Shown here one piece after another: positions 18,638 through 30,037 of a stretch of DNA of 64,000 nt (positions are counted from its first letter, which is position 1; each line of letters begins with the position of its first letter). The notes beneath the pieces were generated by a model. It ran no database searches. It was not told the DNA's origin and saw only the letters and a list, made by a program, of their open reading frames with translations. The DNA is from Gammaproteobacteria bacterium 28-57-27 (GTDB lineage Bacteria > Pseudomonadota > Gammaproteobacteria > Halothiobacillales > Halothiobacillaceae): positions 62,001 through 126,000 of the forward strand of contig NCGK01000014.1 of the NCBI GenBank assembly GCA_002281735.1, given 5' to 3'. The translations under genes and the position numbers were made by a program.

Positions 18638-20086
18638 TCAATCACCATAGCCTCCACCGCTATAGCTCTCCGGCGTATAGTTGGCGAATTGGGTGTATTT
18701 ACCGATAAATGTGAGGCGAACGGTGCCGATCGGGCCATTACGCTGCTTACCGATAATAATTTCCGCCACACCCTTTTCCGGACTGTCCGGGTTATACACC
18801 TCGTCACGGTAAATAAAGGCAATCAAGTCAGCATCCTGCTCAATCGCGCCCGATTCACGCAGATCCGACATCACCGGGCGCTTGTTCGGGCGCTGCTCCA
18901 GCGAACGGTTGAGCTGCGACAGCGCGATCACCGGCACGCCCAATTCCTTGGCCAAGGCTTTCAAGCCGCGTGAAATTTCCGAAATCTCAGTGGCACGGTT
19001 TTCGCTGTTGCCCGGCACCTGCATGAGTTGCAAATAGTCGATCACAATCAGTCCCAAGCCATGCTCACGCTTCAAACGCCGCGCACGCGCGCGCAACTCG
19101 GTCGGACTCAACGCAGGCGTATCATCGATAAAAATTGGTGCTTCGGAAAGCATCACCACCGCCGAAGTCAGGCGCGGCCAATCGTCATCCTCCAGCTTGC
19201 CGGTGCGTACACGATGCTGGTCGATACGCCCCAGGGACGACATCATGCGCAGCGCCAGCGATTCGCCGGGCATTTCCATCGAAAACACCGCCACCGGTTT
19301 TTTGGTGCGAATGGCCGCATTTTCGGCGATATTCATCGCAAATGTGGTCTTACCCATCGACGGCCGCCCGGCCACAATCACCAGATCGCCCGGCTGCAAG
19401 CCCGAAGTCATGTGATCGAAATCATCAAACCCGGTGGGCAGGCCGGTAATCGGCTCGTCCTGCTCGTACAGCATTTGGATACGTTCAACGGCTTGGGTCA
19501 ACAAGCCCTTGATCGGCGCAAAACCCTTGCGCTGACGGCTGCCCATTTCAGCGATTTTGAACACTTCCTGCTCAGCCAGTTCGAGCAATTGATGACTGCT
19601 GCGACCTTCGGGCTGATAGGCACTTTGCGCGATTTTGGTGCCCACATCGATCAACTGCCGCTTGATCGAGTGCTCACGCACAATGTCGGCATATGCCGTG
19701 ATATTCGCCGCTGTCGGTGTATCGGCCACCAGACGACCGAGATAGCCAAAGCCACCCACCTCCTCCAGCATGGCGTTATTGTCCAGCCACTCCGCCAGCG
19801 TCACCACATCGCGCGGTTGGTCGGCATCGGCCAGCGCCTGCAGTGCGCGGAAAATCAGACGGTGGTCACGGCGGTAAAAATCGTCTTCAGTGACCCGGTC
19901 GGCAACACGCTCCCAAGCCTCGGTGTCGATCATCAGGCCACCGAGCACCGAGGCCTCGCCTTCCATCGAATGCGGCGGTGCACGTAGACCACTGAGCTGC
20001 TGATCGTGATGACGCGCTTGGCTATGCGCCGCGTCATCCAACCGATCTTCGCCCATAAAAACATCATCAAAATCAGGAGTGGTCAT
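18638..20086 (-). CDS. dnaB: replicative DNA helicase
   Basis: A hexameric 5'-3' fork helicase of 482 residues. It has an N-terminal primase-interacting domain, a linker, and a RecA-like motor with Walker A GRPSMGKTTF (about residue 235), Walker B VIDYLQLM and the SQLNRSLEQR segment. There is no intein. It is followed by alr. Confidence 0.97.
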   Translation of the reverse strand: MTTPDFDDVFMGEDRLDDAAHSQARHHDQQLSGLRAPPHSMEGEASVLGGLMIDTEAWERVADRVTEDDFYRRDHRLIFRALQALADADQPRDVVTLAEWLDNNAMLEEVGGFGYLGRLVADTPTAANITAYADIVREHSIKRQLIDVGTKIAQSAYQPEGRSSHQLLELAEQEVFKIAEMGSRQRKGFAPIKGLLTQAVERIQMLYEQDEPITGLPTGFDDFDHMTSGLQPGDLVIVAGRPSMGKTTFAMNIAENAAIRTKKPVAVFSMEMPGESLALRMMSSLGRIDQHRVRTGKLEDDDWPRLTSAVVMLSEAPIFIDDTPALSPTELRARARRLKREHGLGLIVIDYLQLMQVPGNSENRATEISEISRGLKALAKELGVPVIALSQLNRSLEQRPNKRPVMSDLRESGAIEQDADLIAFIYRDEVYNPDSPEKGVAEIIIGKQRNGPIGTVRLTFIGKYTQFANYTPESYSGGGYGD

Positions 20087-20135
20087 GGGGTCTCAACATT
20101 ATTTTGGGCTGGCGCAAAACAGCGGCTTTAGTTTC

Positions 20136-20204
20136 GTAGGGTGGATAAGCGAAGCGCATCCGCCATAACGCCGATGGTGGATGCGCTTCGCTTATCCACC
20201 CTAC
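20136..20204. repeat. GTAGGGTGGATAAGCG palindromic repeat
   Basis: GTAGGGTGGATAAGCGAAGC is followed, after about 29 bp, by its reverse complement. It lies between dnaB and dedD start regions. Paired copies also occur at 49899-49969 and 51113-51201, and a divergent one at 8209-8250. Confidence 0.85.
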
Positions 20205-20254
20205 TGCTCCCCAACCCTTCTCCCGCAAGGGGAAAGGGAGCAAGGCAAAAATCA

Positions 20255-21049
20255 TCAACGAGCCGACCTCACCATACCGCCAAGGTTCAGGCGTGTTTTA
20301 AGCACTTTCAGCGCCGCGTCAGCCTCGGCGCGCGTGGCATAGGTACCGGAAGTCACGCGCCACACTGGGCTACCTTTCACCTCAATGCGCTCAACTTTGG
20401 CACTCACACCAACACGCTGCACCTGGCTGAGCAAGTTTTGCGCATTGCTCTCCGCCGTGAAACTACCCAGCTGTATCAACCATGCTTCGACTTTGGCGGC
20501 CGGTGCAGAACTGGTTTGCGCTATCGGCGTTTCAACCGGCTTGCTCACCGCCGCAGGCGCAGGCTTTTCAACCGCCTTGGGTATGGGGATGGGGATGGGA
20601 GCTTCTATCGGCTTGGCAGGCAATTTTTCTGCCGGCTTTTCGGGCGGTTTTTCCAACGGCTTGACCTTCACCTCCGTGACCGGCTTAGCCACTGGCTTAA
20701 GCTCTGGCGTGGGGGATGGCTTGGAAAGCGGCGTAGGCACGGGTGTAGGCTTCGGCTTGGCGGGTTCAATCGGCTTCACAGCAGCCGGAGGTACGACAGG
20801 AACCACGGGAGGCTCCGGCAATGACTCAGGCTCAATTAAAGCCGCACGCACATCTTCGGGGGGTGGTGGCATGCTGGTATCCAAACTCGCTGCCAACGGA
20901 GGACGAGGCGGAATGCGGGTTTGCGCATCCTCAGCCAGCTGGCGATTGGCCTTATAACCTTCGCCTTGCAGCAAAAAAGGCAGGATCATCGCCGCTAAAG
21001 CCACCACGACCCCGGCGCCAAGATAGCGCTTGCGCAGTCTATTATTCAT
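20255..21049 (-). CDS. dedD: SPOR-domain protein, DedD-like
   Basis: A cell-division-associated protein of 264 residues. It has one N-terminal membrane segment (about 10-27), a long proline/lysine/glutamate-rich periplasmic linker and a C-terminal SPOR domain (about 185-262, starting WLIQLGSFTAESNA) that binds denuded peptidoglycan at the septum. It overlaps folC by ATGA. Confidence 0.87.
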   Translation of the reverse strand: MNNRLRKRYLGAGVVVALAAMILPFLLQGEGYKANRQLAEDAQTRIPPRPPLAASLDTSMPPPPEDVRAALIEPESLPEPPVVPVVPPAAVKPIEPAKPKPTPVPTPLSKPSPTPELKPVAKPVTEVKVKPLEKPPEKPAEKLPAKPIEAPIPIPIPKAVEKPAPAAVSKPVETPIAQTSSAPAAKVEAWLIQLGSFTAESNAQNLLSQVQRVGVSAKVERIEVKGSPVWRVTSGTYATRAEADAALKVLKTRLNLGGMVRSAR

Positions 21050-22395
21050 TCATCAGCCTCGCTCGAAGCGCGCGATTCAAGATGTTCCAACACATTGGTC
21101 ACACATAAAAAGGAACCAAAGACAAAAATACGATCACCCTCCCTGGCATCGTGCAGGGCTTGAGTATAAGCGAGGAACGGACTCGCCTCGGTGGCGGCAA
21201 TCTGAAATGTGCCCGCCGCGTTGGACTGGAGCAACACCTGCGCCAAATTCTCGCTCGAACGCCCGCGTGCTCCGTTCAAACTGGCGAGATACCACGCATC
21301 AATCTCCCCGGCCAAGGCGCGCGCCATCGCCAGCGCATCTTTATCCGCCAGTACGCCAAACACCGCCAAGGTACGCCGCACTGAAGGCAGATCGCGCATC
21401 GCCTGCGCCAAGGCGTCCACCCCCGCCGGATTGTGCGCCACGTCCAGCCACACCGGCACGCGGGCGGGCAGACGCTGCAAACGACCGGGATGACGCACCT
21501 GGCGCAAACCTGCCGCGTATTGTTTAACAGTCGCGGGCGCAGGCCATAGCTCGCCAGCCTTGAGTGCTTCAATCAGCATCAGTACCCCGGCTGCGTTATC
21601 GCGTTGATGCGCTCCGGCAAGTGCCGGTTGCGGCAAAACATGGCGCTGCGCTTGCCATTGCCCAAGACCCTGCCACACCCATGCATCGGCATCGTGCTGC
21701 TCAAGGGTAAAGTCCTTATCGCGCTGCAACAGACTCTGCCCCGCCAGCAAGCCAAGTTGCTGCGCGTGCGCCAACACGGAGACGGGGGGCTCGGCTTCGG
21801 CCAGCACGACGATTTGCCCAGCACGCATGACACCGGCTTTCTCGCGTCCTATCGCCTCACGATCCGCTCCCAGCATCGCCACATGATCGAGCTCCACATT
21901 GGTCAGCAACACTGCGTCAGCATCCACCACGTTCACCGCATCGCCTCGGCCCCCCAAACCAACCTCCAACAGCATAAGCTGCGGTGCAAACTCCAACATC
22001 ACCAACAAGGCCGCCAGCGTGCCAAACTCGAAATAGGTCAGTGGCACCTCAGCCCGCGCCTGCTCGACCTGCGCAAACGCCCGTACCCATGCCTCATCCG
22101 GCGCATCGACACCATCGAGTCGAACCCGTTCGTTGTAACGCAGCAAATGCGGTGAAGTGAATGCCACCACGCGCAAGCCCGCCGCCATAGAAATCGACTC
22201 AAGCATGGCAACTGAGGAACCCTTGCCATTGGTTCCCCCCACCGTGACCACAACGCCAGGCAAGCGCAGCTGCAAGCCCAAGGCGGCATACACTCGGCGC
22301 ACGCGCTCCAAGCCCAGCTCAATCCCCGCCGCGCCCAGTGGGTGCAGGCTTTCGATATAGGTCAACCAATCATGCAGCGTATGCTTCGGAGTCAC
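21046..22395 (-). CDS. folC: folylpolyglutamate synthase/dihydrofolate synthase
   Basis: A Mur-ligase-family enzyme that adds glutamate to (dihydro)folate. It shows GTNGKGS for ATP, the LEVGLGGRGDAVN motif and a C-terminal ligand domain. I chose the GTG at 22395 because AAGGA lies 8 bp upstream and the protein then begins TPKHTLHDWLTYIE. The ATG at 22425 is an alternative. It overlaps dedD downstream; accD lies 132 bp upstream with no recognisable gene between. Confidence 0.92.
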   Translation of the reverse strand: MTPKHTLHDWLTYIESLHPLGAAGIELGLERVRRVYAALGLQLRLPGVVVTVGGTNGKGSSVAMLESISMAAGLRVVAFTSPHLLRYNERVRLDGVDAPDEAWVRAFAQVEQARAEVPLTYFEFGTLAALLVMLEFAPQLMLLEVGLGGRGDAVNVVDADAVLLTNVELDHVAMLGADREAIGREKAGVMRAGQIVVLAEAEPPVSVLAHAQQLGLLAGQSLLQRDKDFTLEQHDADAWVWQGLGQWQAQRHVLPQPALAGAHQRDNAAGVLMLIEALKAGELWPAPATVKQYAAGLRQVRHPGRLQRLPARVPVWLDVAHNPAGVDALAQAMRDLPSVRRTLAVFGVLADKDALAMARALAGEIDAWYLASLNGARGRSSENLAQVLLQSNAAGTFQIAATEASPFLAYTQALHDAREGDRIFVFGSFLCVTNVLEHLESRASSEADE

Positions 22396-22527
22396 GGATA
22401 AATTCCTTGTTAATGCCGCGTGCATCCACACCCTCTCGCTGGGCGGGTGAAGTCATGAGAAAAATGGGCAAGCCCGCTGGTTACCCCAAACAATGGTTCC
22501 GGGGAAGCGCCAAGCACCGTGCACCGA

Positions 22528-23403
22528 TTACGCCGCTGTCATGTCCGGCGCTGGACGCTTTTTCAGCATGCTCGCCAGACGCGCAATGGTCGCACGCTGC
22601 TCAAGGCGCGGCACAATCATGTCCACCATGCCATGCGCCAGCAAAAACTCGCTGCGCTGAAAGCCTTCAGGCAAGACTTCGCGCACCGTCTGCTCGATCA
22701 CTCTTGGCCCGGCGAAACCAATCAGCGCCTTGGGCTCAGCAATCTGCACATCCCCCAGCATGGCCAGACTGGCCGACACCCCGCCCATGGTCGGGTCGGT
22801 CAAAACCACGATATACGGCACGCCCTGCTTGGAAAGCCGGGTCAATACCGCCGAGGTTTTGGCCATTTGCATCAGCGAAAACAGGGCTTCCTGCATCCGT
22901 GCCCCGCCGCTGGCCATAAAGGTGACCAATGGAATCTTGTCATCCAGCGCACGATTGGCTGCGCGTACGAATTTTTCACCCACCACCGAACCCATCGACC
23001 CGCCCATAAAGGCAAAGTCAAAACCACTGGCAATCAGCGGTTCGCCCAACACACGCCCCTTGATGGCGATAAAGGCATCTTTTTCACCTGTGCTGCGCTG
23101 CGCCAACAACAGACGGTCGCGGTATTTCTTCTGGTCACGGAACTTGAGCATATCCACCGGCTCCAGCGTGGTGGCCAGCTCCTCACGCGGTTCGGCATCC
23201 AGAAAGTGCTCCAGACGTTTACGAATGCCAATGCGCAAATGATGCCCGCACTTGGGACACACCTGCTGATTGCGTTCCAGCTCAGCGCTGTACAGCACCG
23301 CCGAGCACTGCTCGCATTTGATCCACAAGCCTTCGGGAATGGATTTTTTCACCACACCATCGGTGCGGATACGCGAAGGCAATAATTTCTGTAACCAACT
23401 CAT
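22528..23403 (-). CDS. accD: acetyl-CoA carboxylase carboxyltransferase beta subunit
   Basis: It transfers the carboxyl group from biotin to acetyl-CoA together with AccA. The N-terminal four-cysteine zinc ribbon (CEQC...CPKC) is intact and the crotonase-like domain follows, with [12 protein letters not shown] and GGARMQE. It is 291 residues and overlaps trpA by 4 bp. Confidence 0.96.
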   Translation of the reverse strand: MSWLQKLLPSRIRTDGVVKKSIPEGLWIKCEQCSAVLYSAELERNQQVCPKCGHHLRIGIRKRLEHFLDAEPREELATTLEPVDMLKFRDQKKYRDRLLLAQRSTGEKDAFIAIKGRVLGEPLIASGFDFAFMGGSMGSVVGEKFVRAANRALDDKIPLVTFMASGGARMQEALFSLMQMAKTSAVLTRLSKQGVPYIVVLTDPTMGGVSASLAMLGDVQIAEPKALIGFAGPRVIEQTVREVLPEGFQRSEFLLAHGMVDMIVPRLEQRATIARLASMLKKRPAPDMTAA

Positions 23404-24227
23404 GCCGCACCTCCAGCTATTTGGACGGCATCCATGGCGGCGCGCATTTCGGCCACCAATGCACCGACGGCTTGGTGCATTGCAGGCAGATCATGTTGAT
23501 GCTGTTCGATCAGATGCACGATAACCGAACCCACCACCACGGCATCGGCCACCTTGGACACCAAACCTGCGGTATGCGCATCACGAATACCAAACCCCAC
23601 ACCCAGCGGGATGCTGATAAATTGACGCAAGTCTTCGATATGCCGTGCCACATCGTCCGTGTCCAGGCTATTCGCCCCGGTCACGCCCTTGAGCGAAACG
23701 TAGTACACAAAACCGCTGCCCAGCCGCGCCACGGCTTGCAAACGGCGATTTGGCGTGGTTGGCGAGACCAGGAAAATACGCTCTAAACCCGCGACTTGCA
23801 GAATTTCAGCGTAGTCTTCAGCTTCTTCCGGTGGCAAATCCACAGTCAGCACCCCGTCTACACCGGCTGCCGCCGCCTCACGCGCAAACTCGGCATACCC
23901 CAGAATTTCCACCGGGTTGAGATAACCCATCAAAATCACCGGCGTGCTGCTGTCTGTTGCACGGAAGGCACGCACCATGCCGAACACATCGTGCATCGAC
24001 ACGTTATGCGCCAAAGCGCGCTCGGTGGCTCGCTGAATCACCGGCCCATCCGCCATCGGATCGGAAAACGGCACGCCGATTTCAATCAGATCCGCGCCTT
24101 TGGACACCAACAGGTGCATCAAATCAACGGTGGCGGCGGGCACGGGGTCGCCCGCCGTGATGTAAGGAATCAGCGCGCTGCGATTCGCCGCGCGCAACTC
24201 GGAAAAACGGGAAGCAATACGGTTCAT
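23400..24227 (-). CDS. trpA: tryptophan synthase alpha chain
   Basis: It cleaves indole-3-glycerol phosphate. The catalytic acids lie in [17 protein letters not shown] and near MGYLNP, and phosphate-binding GVTG and GFGI motifs follow. The ATG at 24227 has GGAGG four bases upstream. A large palindromic repeat lies between trpB and trpA. Confidence 0.96.
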   Translation of the reverse strand: MNRIASRFSELRAANRSALIPYITAGDPVPAATVDLMHLLVSKGADLIEIGVPFSDPMADGPVIQRATERALAHNVSMHDVFGMVRAFRATDSSTPVILMGYLNPVEILGYAEFAREAAAAGVDGVLTVDLPPEEAEDYAEILQVAGLERIFLVSPTTPNRRLQAVARLGSGFVYYVSLKGVTGANSLDTDDVARHIEDLRQFISIPLGVGFGIRDAHTAGLVSKVADAVVVGSVIVHLIEQHQHDLPAMHQAVGALVAEMRAAMDAVQIAGGAA

Positions 24228-24251
24228 GGAACCTCCAGAAAACAACATTCA

Positions 24252-24387
24252 TTAGCCACAGAGAACACAGAGCGCACAGAGGTAATCAAGATAGAGCTCA
24301 CGTAGAGACCTGCTTTTTTCCCTCTCCCGCGAGAGGAGAGGGAGAAAATCATCTCTGTGTTCTCTGTGATCTCTGTGGCAAAAAAAC
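24252..24387. repeat. AGCCACAGAG palindromic repeat, trpB-trpA gap
   Basis: Arms of CACAGAG units (AGCCACAGAGAACACAGAG) face CTCTGTG units ending CTCTGTGGC. A second hairpin (CCCTCTCC/GGAGAGGG, 24320-24342) is nested inside. Related copies lie at 42543-42640 and 43302-43407. Confidence 0.85.
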
Positions 24388-25602
24388 TCAGAACTCATAA
24401 CCTTCAATGCGTGCAATCGTATTCATATCCTTATCACCGCGCCCAGACAGGTTGACGATAATGATTTCATCCTTGTGCATGCTGGGCGCGAGTTTCATCG
24501 CATACGCCAGCGCATGGCTGGATTCCAGCGCCGGGATAATCCCCTCCGTGCGCGTCAACATGCGGAAGCCATCCAGCGCCTCGTTATCGGTGATAGACAC
24601 ATACTGTGCCCGACCGATGTCTTTCAACCAGCTGTGCTCCGGTCCCACGCCGGGATAATCCAGACCGGCGGAAATTGAATGCGTACCGATAATCTGCCCG
24701 TTGTCGTCCTGCATCAGATAGGTGCGATTGCCATGCAGCACACCAGGGCGACCTGCGCACAAGGGCGCGGCATGATGCCCGCTCTCGATACCCTCGCCGC
24801 CTGCCTCAACGCCGTAGATTTTCACCGCTTCGTCCGCCAGGAACGGATGGAACAAGCCGATGGCATTCGAGCCGCCCCCCACGCAGGCGACCAAGGCATC
24901 CGGCAAACGCCCTTCCTTGGCCAGGCATTGCTCACGCGCTTCACGCCCGATCACCGCCTGAAAATCGCGCACCATCATGGGGTAAGGGTGCGGCCCCGCC
25001 ACCGTACCGATAATGTAGAACGTGTTGTCCACATTGGTCACCCAGTCGCGCATGGCTTCATTCAACGCGTCTTTCAGCGTGCGTGTGCCCGACGTCACCG
25101 GCACCACGGTCGCACCCAGCATCTTCATACGCATCACGTTCGGCGCCTGGCGAACCACGTCGTCGGCACCCATGTACACCACACACTCCAGCCCCAAGCG
25201 CGCCGCCACCGTGGCCGAAGCCACGCCATGCTGACCGGCACCGGTTTCCGCAATGATGCGCGTTTTGCCTAAACGCTTGGCCAGCAGGGCTTGACCAATG
25301 GTGTTGTTGATCTTGTGCGCGCCGGTGTGGTTCAGGTCTTCGCGCTTGAGGTAAACTTTCGCTCCACCCAACTCACGCGTCATGCGCTCAGCTAAGTACA
25401 GCGGGCTGGGACGACCGACGTAATCCTGAAAATCCTTATCGATCTCGGCCTGAAATGCGGCATCCATTTTGGCTTCAGCATAAGCATTGGCCAAATCTTC
25501 CAACGGAGCCATCAAGGTTTCGGGCGCAAAAATACCGCCATAAATCCCAAAATGCCCATGGGCATCGGGAAAACTCGCATAATCAACGGCTGCAATCGGC
25601 AT
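24388..25602 (-). CDS. trpB: tryptophan synthase beta chain
   Basis: A PLP enzyme that condenses indole with serine. The cofactor lysine lies in HTGAHKINN, with GAGQHGVA and GGGSNAIG phosphate-binding motifs. The ATG at 25602 overlaps the end of trpF by 20 bp, a sign of coupling. It is 404 residues. Confidence 0.96.
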   Translation of the reverse strand: MPIAAVDYASFPDAHGHFGIYGGIFAPETLMAPLEDLANAYAEAKMDAAFQAEIDKDFQDYVGRPSPLYLAERMTRELGGAKVYLKREDLNHTGAHKINNTIGQALLAKRLGKTRIIAETGAGQHGVASATVAARLGLECVVYMGADDVVRQAPNVMRMKMLGATVVPVTSGTRTLKDALNEAMRDWVTNVDNTFYIIGTVAGPHPYPMMVRDFQAVIGREAREQCLAKEGRLPDALVACVGGGSNAIGLFHPFLADEAVKIYGVEAGGEGIESGHHAAPLCAGRPGVLHGNRTYLMQDDNGQIIGTHSISAGLDYPGVGPEHSWLKDIGRAQYVSITDNEALDGFRMLTRTEGIIPALESSHALAYAMKLAPSMHKDEIIIVNLSGRGDKDMNTIARIEGYEF

Positions 25603-26227
25603 AACGCACCTCATCCACAAATTCGGCCATTTTAGAAAAATCTTTCACCCCCGGCGCAGACTCCAACCCGGAGCTGACATCGACAGCCCAAGGGCGCACT
25701 AAACGTACCGCCTCACCCACGTTTTGCGGGCTCAAACCACCGGCAAGAATCAGCGGGTATTCAAATGTTGGAATCATGGACCAATCAAATACCGCACCCG
25801 TTCCGCCCACCGCACCCGGCGCGTGGCTATCCAGCAAAAAACCAGACGCGTGAGGGTGTAGGCTGGCCGCCAAGTTAGGATCTACACCCTGCCCGCCCAT
25901 CGGCAAGGCTTTGAGGTAAGGTCGCCCAAACCCAGCACAAAACGCAGGGCTTTCGTCACCATGAAATTGCAGCACCAGCTCAGGCATGCGGCGTAAAACT
26001 GCCTCAACATCATCCTGCGCAGGATTCACAAACAAGCCCACAAGCTGCACAAATGCAGGTACAACGTCGCGAATACGTTGCGCTCGGTCGAGGTCAATTG
26101 CACGCGAGCTTGGTGGATAAAACACCAAGCCCAGTGCATCCACCCCCAGCCGGGCAGCTTCGAGCACGTCCTGAGTGCGGGTCAATCCGCATATCTTGAT
26201 GCGGGTGCGGTGCGTAGGCTTAAACAT
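25583..26227 (-). CDS. trpF: phosphoribosylanthranilate isomerase
   Basis: A TIM-barrel isomerase of tryptophan synthesis. It shows the catalytic Cys in KICGLTR, the FHGDE segment and the terminal VDVSSGLES motif carrying the catalytic Asp. Two in-frame ATGs (26236 and 26227) are possible. In related genomes truA directly precedes trpF; here the 26.3-36.4 kb accessory block intervenes. Confidence 0.94.
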   Translation of the reverse strand: MFKPTHRTRIKICGLTRTQDVLEAARLGVDALGLVFYPPSSRAIDLDRAQRIRDVVPAFVQLVGLFVNPAQDDVEAVLRRMPELVLQFHGDESPAFCAGFGRPYLKALPMGGQGVDPNLAASLHPHASGFLLDSHAPGAVGGTGAVFDWSMIPTFEYPLILAGGLSPQNVGEAVRLVRPWAVDVSSGLESAPGVKDFSKMAEFVDEVRYADCSR

Positions 26228-26281
26228 GGGCGGCAATGCTACCAGAGGCGCGGGCGGCGTGCAGGTTTTGAATGAGAACGG

Positions 26282-26377
26282 ACTTACGCAAAACCGCCCC
26301 AGCGGCGTTCAAGCGCCTCGCCGTACTCGGTGTACTGTCTTCGGCGCTTTGCCTTGCTGGAACACTTTTGCGTAAGT
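26282..26377 (+). mobile_element. 96 bp MITE-like element with 12 bp terminal inverted repeats, copy 1
   Basis: It begins ACTTACGCAAAA and ends with the exact reverse complement. An inner stem AAGCGCC/GGCGCTT surrounds a GTAC-rich core. An inverted copy lies at 44855-44950. No coding capacity is seen. It sits just upstream of trpF and may affect its expression. Confidence 0.8.
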
Positions 26378-26571
26378 GGTCGGGACGTTGGCATGCTTTT
26401 GACCTGAGGCGCGTAAATTTAGAGATGTTTTGCTCATTTTCAAGTTCCGGAAACCATCTTGGGTATGAGTGTAAGAATGGCAGCAGTGGCCCTCTCAGCT
26501 TACTACACTCCTAGGACATGGCGGGTTCGCTCGCGCATGGCACCCAACATTCCCCATAGGAGGATCTGATC
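26378..26571. other. upstream region of the Spy-like gene
   Basis: No gene is seen in this gap. A strong Shine-Dalgarno (AGGAGG) lies about 8 bp before the ATG at 26572. A TTGACC at 26399 could be a -35 box, but no convincing -10 or metal-regulator operator was recognised. Confidence 0.4.
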
Positions 26572-27144
26572 ATGAATATCACACCAAAAACCTTGCTGGC
26601 GCTCGGCGTCTCAATGACTCTGCTCGCCGCCGCGCCGAGCTGGGCTGAGACGCCTGTCGGCCCAGGCTACGGCCCCATGACGGGCGGGCAGGCTCCAATG
26701 ATGCGTGGCTATGGGCCGAACGCTGCCGCAGGCTTGGAGCTGACGGATGAACAGCGTGAAAAGATGCGTACGATCCAGAAAGACATGTTTAAACAAAACA
26801 TGGCATTGATGGAAAAGATGGTGGACGAATATAGCCAGATGGAGTCGTTGTCCGACGCTGATAAACAAGACACCAAGTCGATCCTTGAGGCATATGACCG
26901 CCAGTCTGCCCTGCGCCGACAGATGATGAGCAACCGCCTGCAGGCACAACAGAAGATGTACGATCTGCTCACTGACGAGCAACGCAAAGCTTGGCGCGGC
27001 CAGCGCGGAAGCTGTGGCCAAATGGGGAGGATGGGACAGGGTCAGGGCTACGGCTATGGACATATGGGGCCAGGTTATGGTTACGGCTCAATGGGAACCG
27101 GAATGATGCAGCCTGGATACGGACCTTGGTGGCTGGGCGAATGA
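26572..27144 (+). CDS. Spy/CpxP-like periplasmic protein
   Basis: A 190-residue secreted protein. The signal peptide ends near residue 25 (SWA-ET). A helical core carries two LTDEQR motifs (the LTxxQ signature) around a basic, Met-rich helix, followed by a Gly/Tyr/Met-rich C-terminal tail. The family includes periplasmic chaperones and metal-stress proteins. The Met/Gly tail and the adjacent copper-type ATPase suggest metal handling, which is inference. Confidence 0.78.
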   Translation: MNITPKTLLALGVSMTLLAAAPSWAETPVGPGYGPMTGGQAPMMRGYGPNAAAGLELTDEQREKMRTIQKDMFKQNMALMEKMVDEYSQMESLSDADKQDTKSILEAYDRQSALRRQMMSNRLQAQQKMYDLLTDEQRKAWRGQRGSCGQMGRMGQGQGYGYGHMGPGYGYGSMGTGMMQPGYGPWWLGE

Positions 27145-27269
27145 CAACCTGACAGCGCCTGATATCCGACCGCGGCTTGGCTGCCGCCGACTCCCATATT
27201 CCAGAGCACTGCTCAGGGTGCTGGCCACTAACTCAATGTCATGGTCAACAAAGCTTGGGCCGTCCGTTA
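27145..27269. other. non-coding gap before the five-hairpin element
   Basis: I see no recognisable gene, terminator or repeat in this 125 bp. Confidence 0.4.
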
Positions 27270-27415
27270 GGGAAACGCTGATTTACTCAGCGTTTCCCTC
27301 TTGGGGCAGGATGCCCCAACATGAACAAAGACGTAAGTCTTTGATTCATGAGAGCTATCGCGGGCGTGTACCGCGATGAGCGAGCTAATTTATTCCATGG
27401 ATGGAATAAATTAGC
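27270..27415 (+). mobile_element. five-hairpin structured repeat, left copy
   Basis: Five stems follow each other: H1 GGGAAACGCTGA/TCAGCGTTTCCC; H2 TTGGGGCA/TGCCCCAA; H3 CATGAA..AAAGAC/GTCTTT..TTCATG; H4 ATCGCGG/CCGCGAT; H5 GCTAATTTATTCCAT/ATGGAATAAATTAGC. An inverted copy lies at 36207-36353. H1-only fragments lie at 46756 and 37460, and an H5 fragment at 58060. No coding potential is seen. It lies 88 bp before copA. Confidence 0.85.
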
Positions 27416-27503
27416 ATTTACTCAGGCACATTTTTGAGCGGATCACTCAAACTGGTTGGGCGGCATGTTGCCGTTGGTTGAATGGGTGCGGAGGATAGGT
27501 GCT

Positions 27504-29837
<2,334 letters not shown>

Positions 29838-29856
29838 CGTCTCGTCGGGCCCAACA

Positions 29857-29973
29857 TCAATAAAACCGTGGCCAGCGCACGGCATTGGGTAAACCATACT
29901 CAACCGGATAGTCCACATACACCAAATACAAGCCATCCGGCGGCGCGCGACCAATACCTCGCCCACGTCGCAT
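29857..29973 (-). pseudogene. truA 3'-end remnant
   Basis: On the minus strand this reads RRGRGIGRAPPDGLYLVYVD and onward through YPVEYGLP to WPRFY and a stop. It aligns with the C-terminus of the intact TruA at 36382 (RRREVAGVTAPPDGLYLTHV...RLPRFS). Nothing TruA-like lies upstream. The stop is 19 bp from the convergent copA stop. Confidence 0.85.
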
Positions 29974-30037
29974 GTGAGTCTTTTGATTAGGCTTTTTTCG
30001 CCGCAATGCGCCGTTCAGCGAGATCGTGGACAGGCGC

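Noticed and set aside
18622-18822. N-terminal extension of alanine racemase
   Set aside because: It overlaps the end of dnaB in another frame and is basic and unlike Alr.
19028-19987. Plus-strand open frame across dnaB
   Set aside because: It is a shadow of dnaB codon usage with no recognisable motif.
29838-30037. tRNA or attachment site next to the sucrose island
   Set aside because: No cloverleaf or integrase was found; the sequence is a truA remnant instead.
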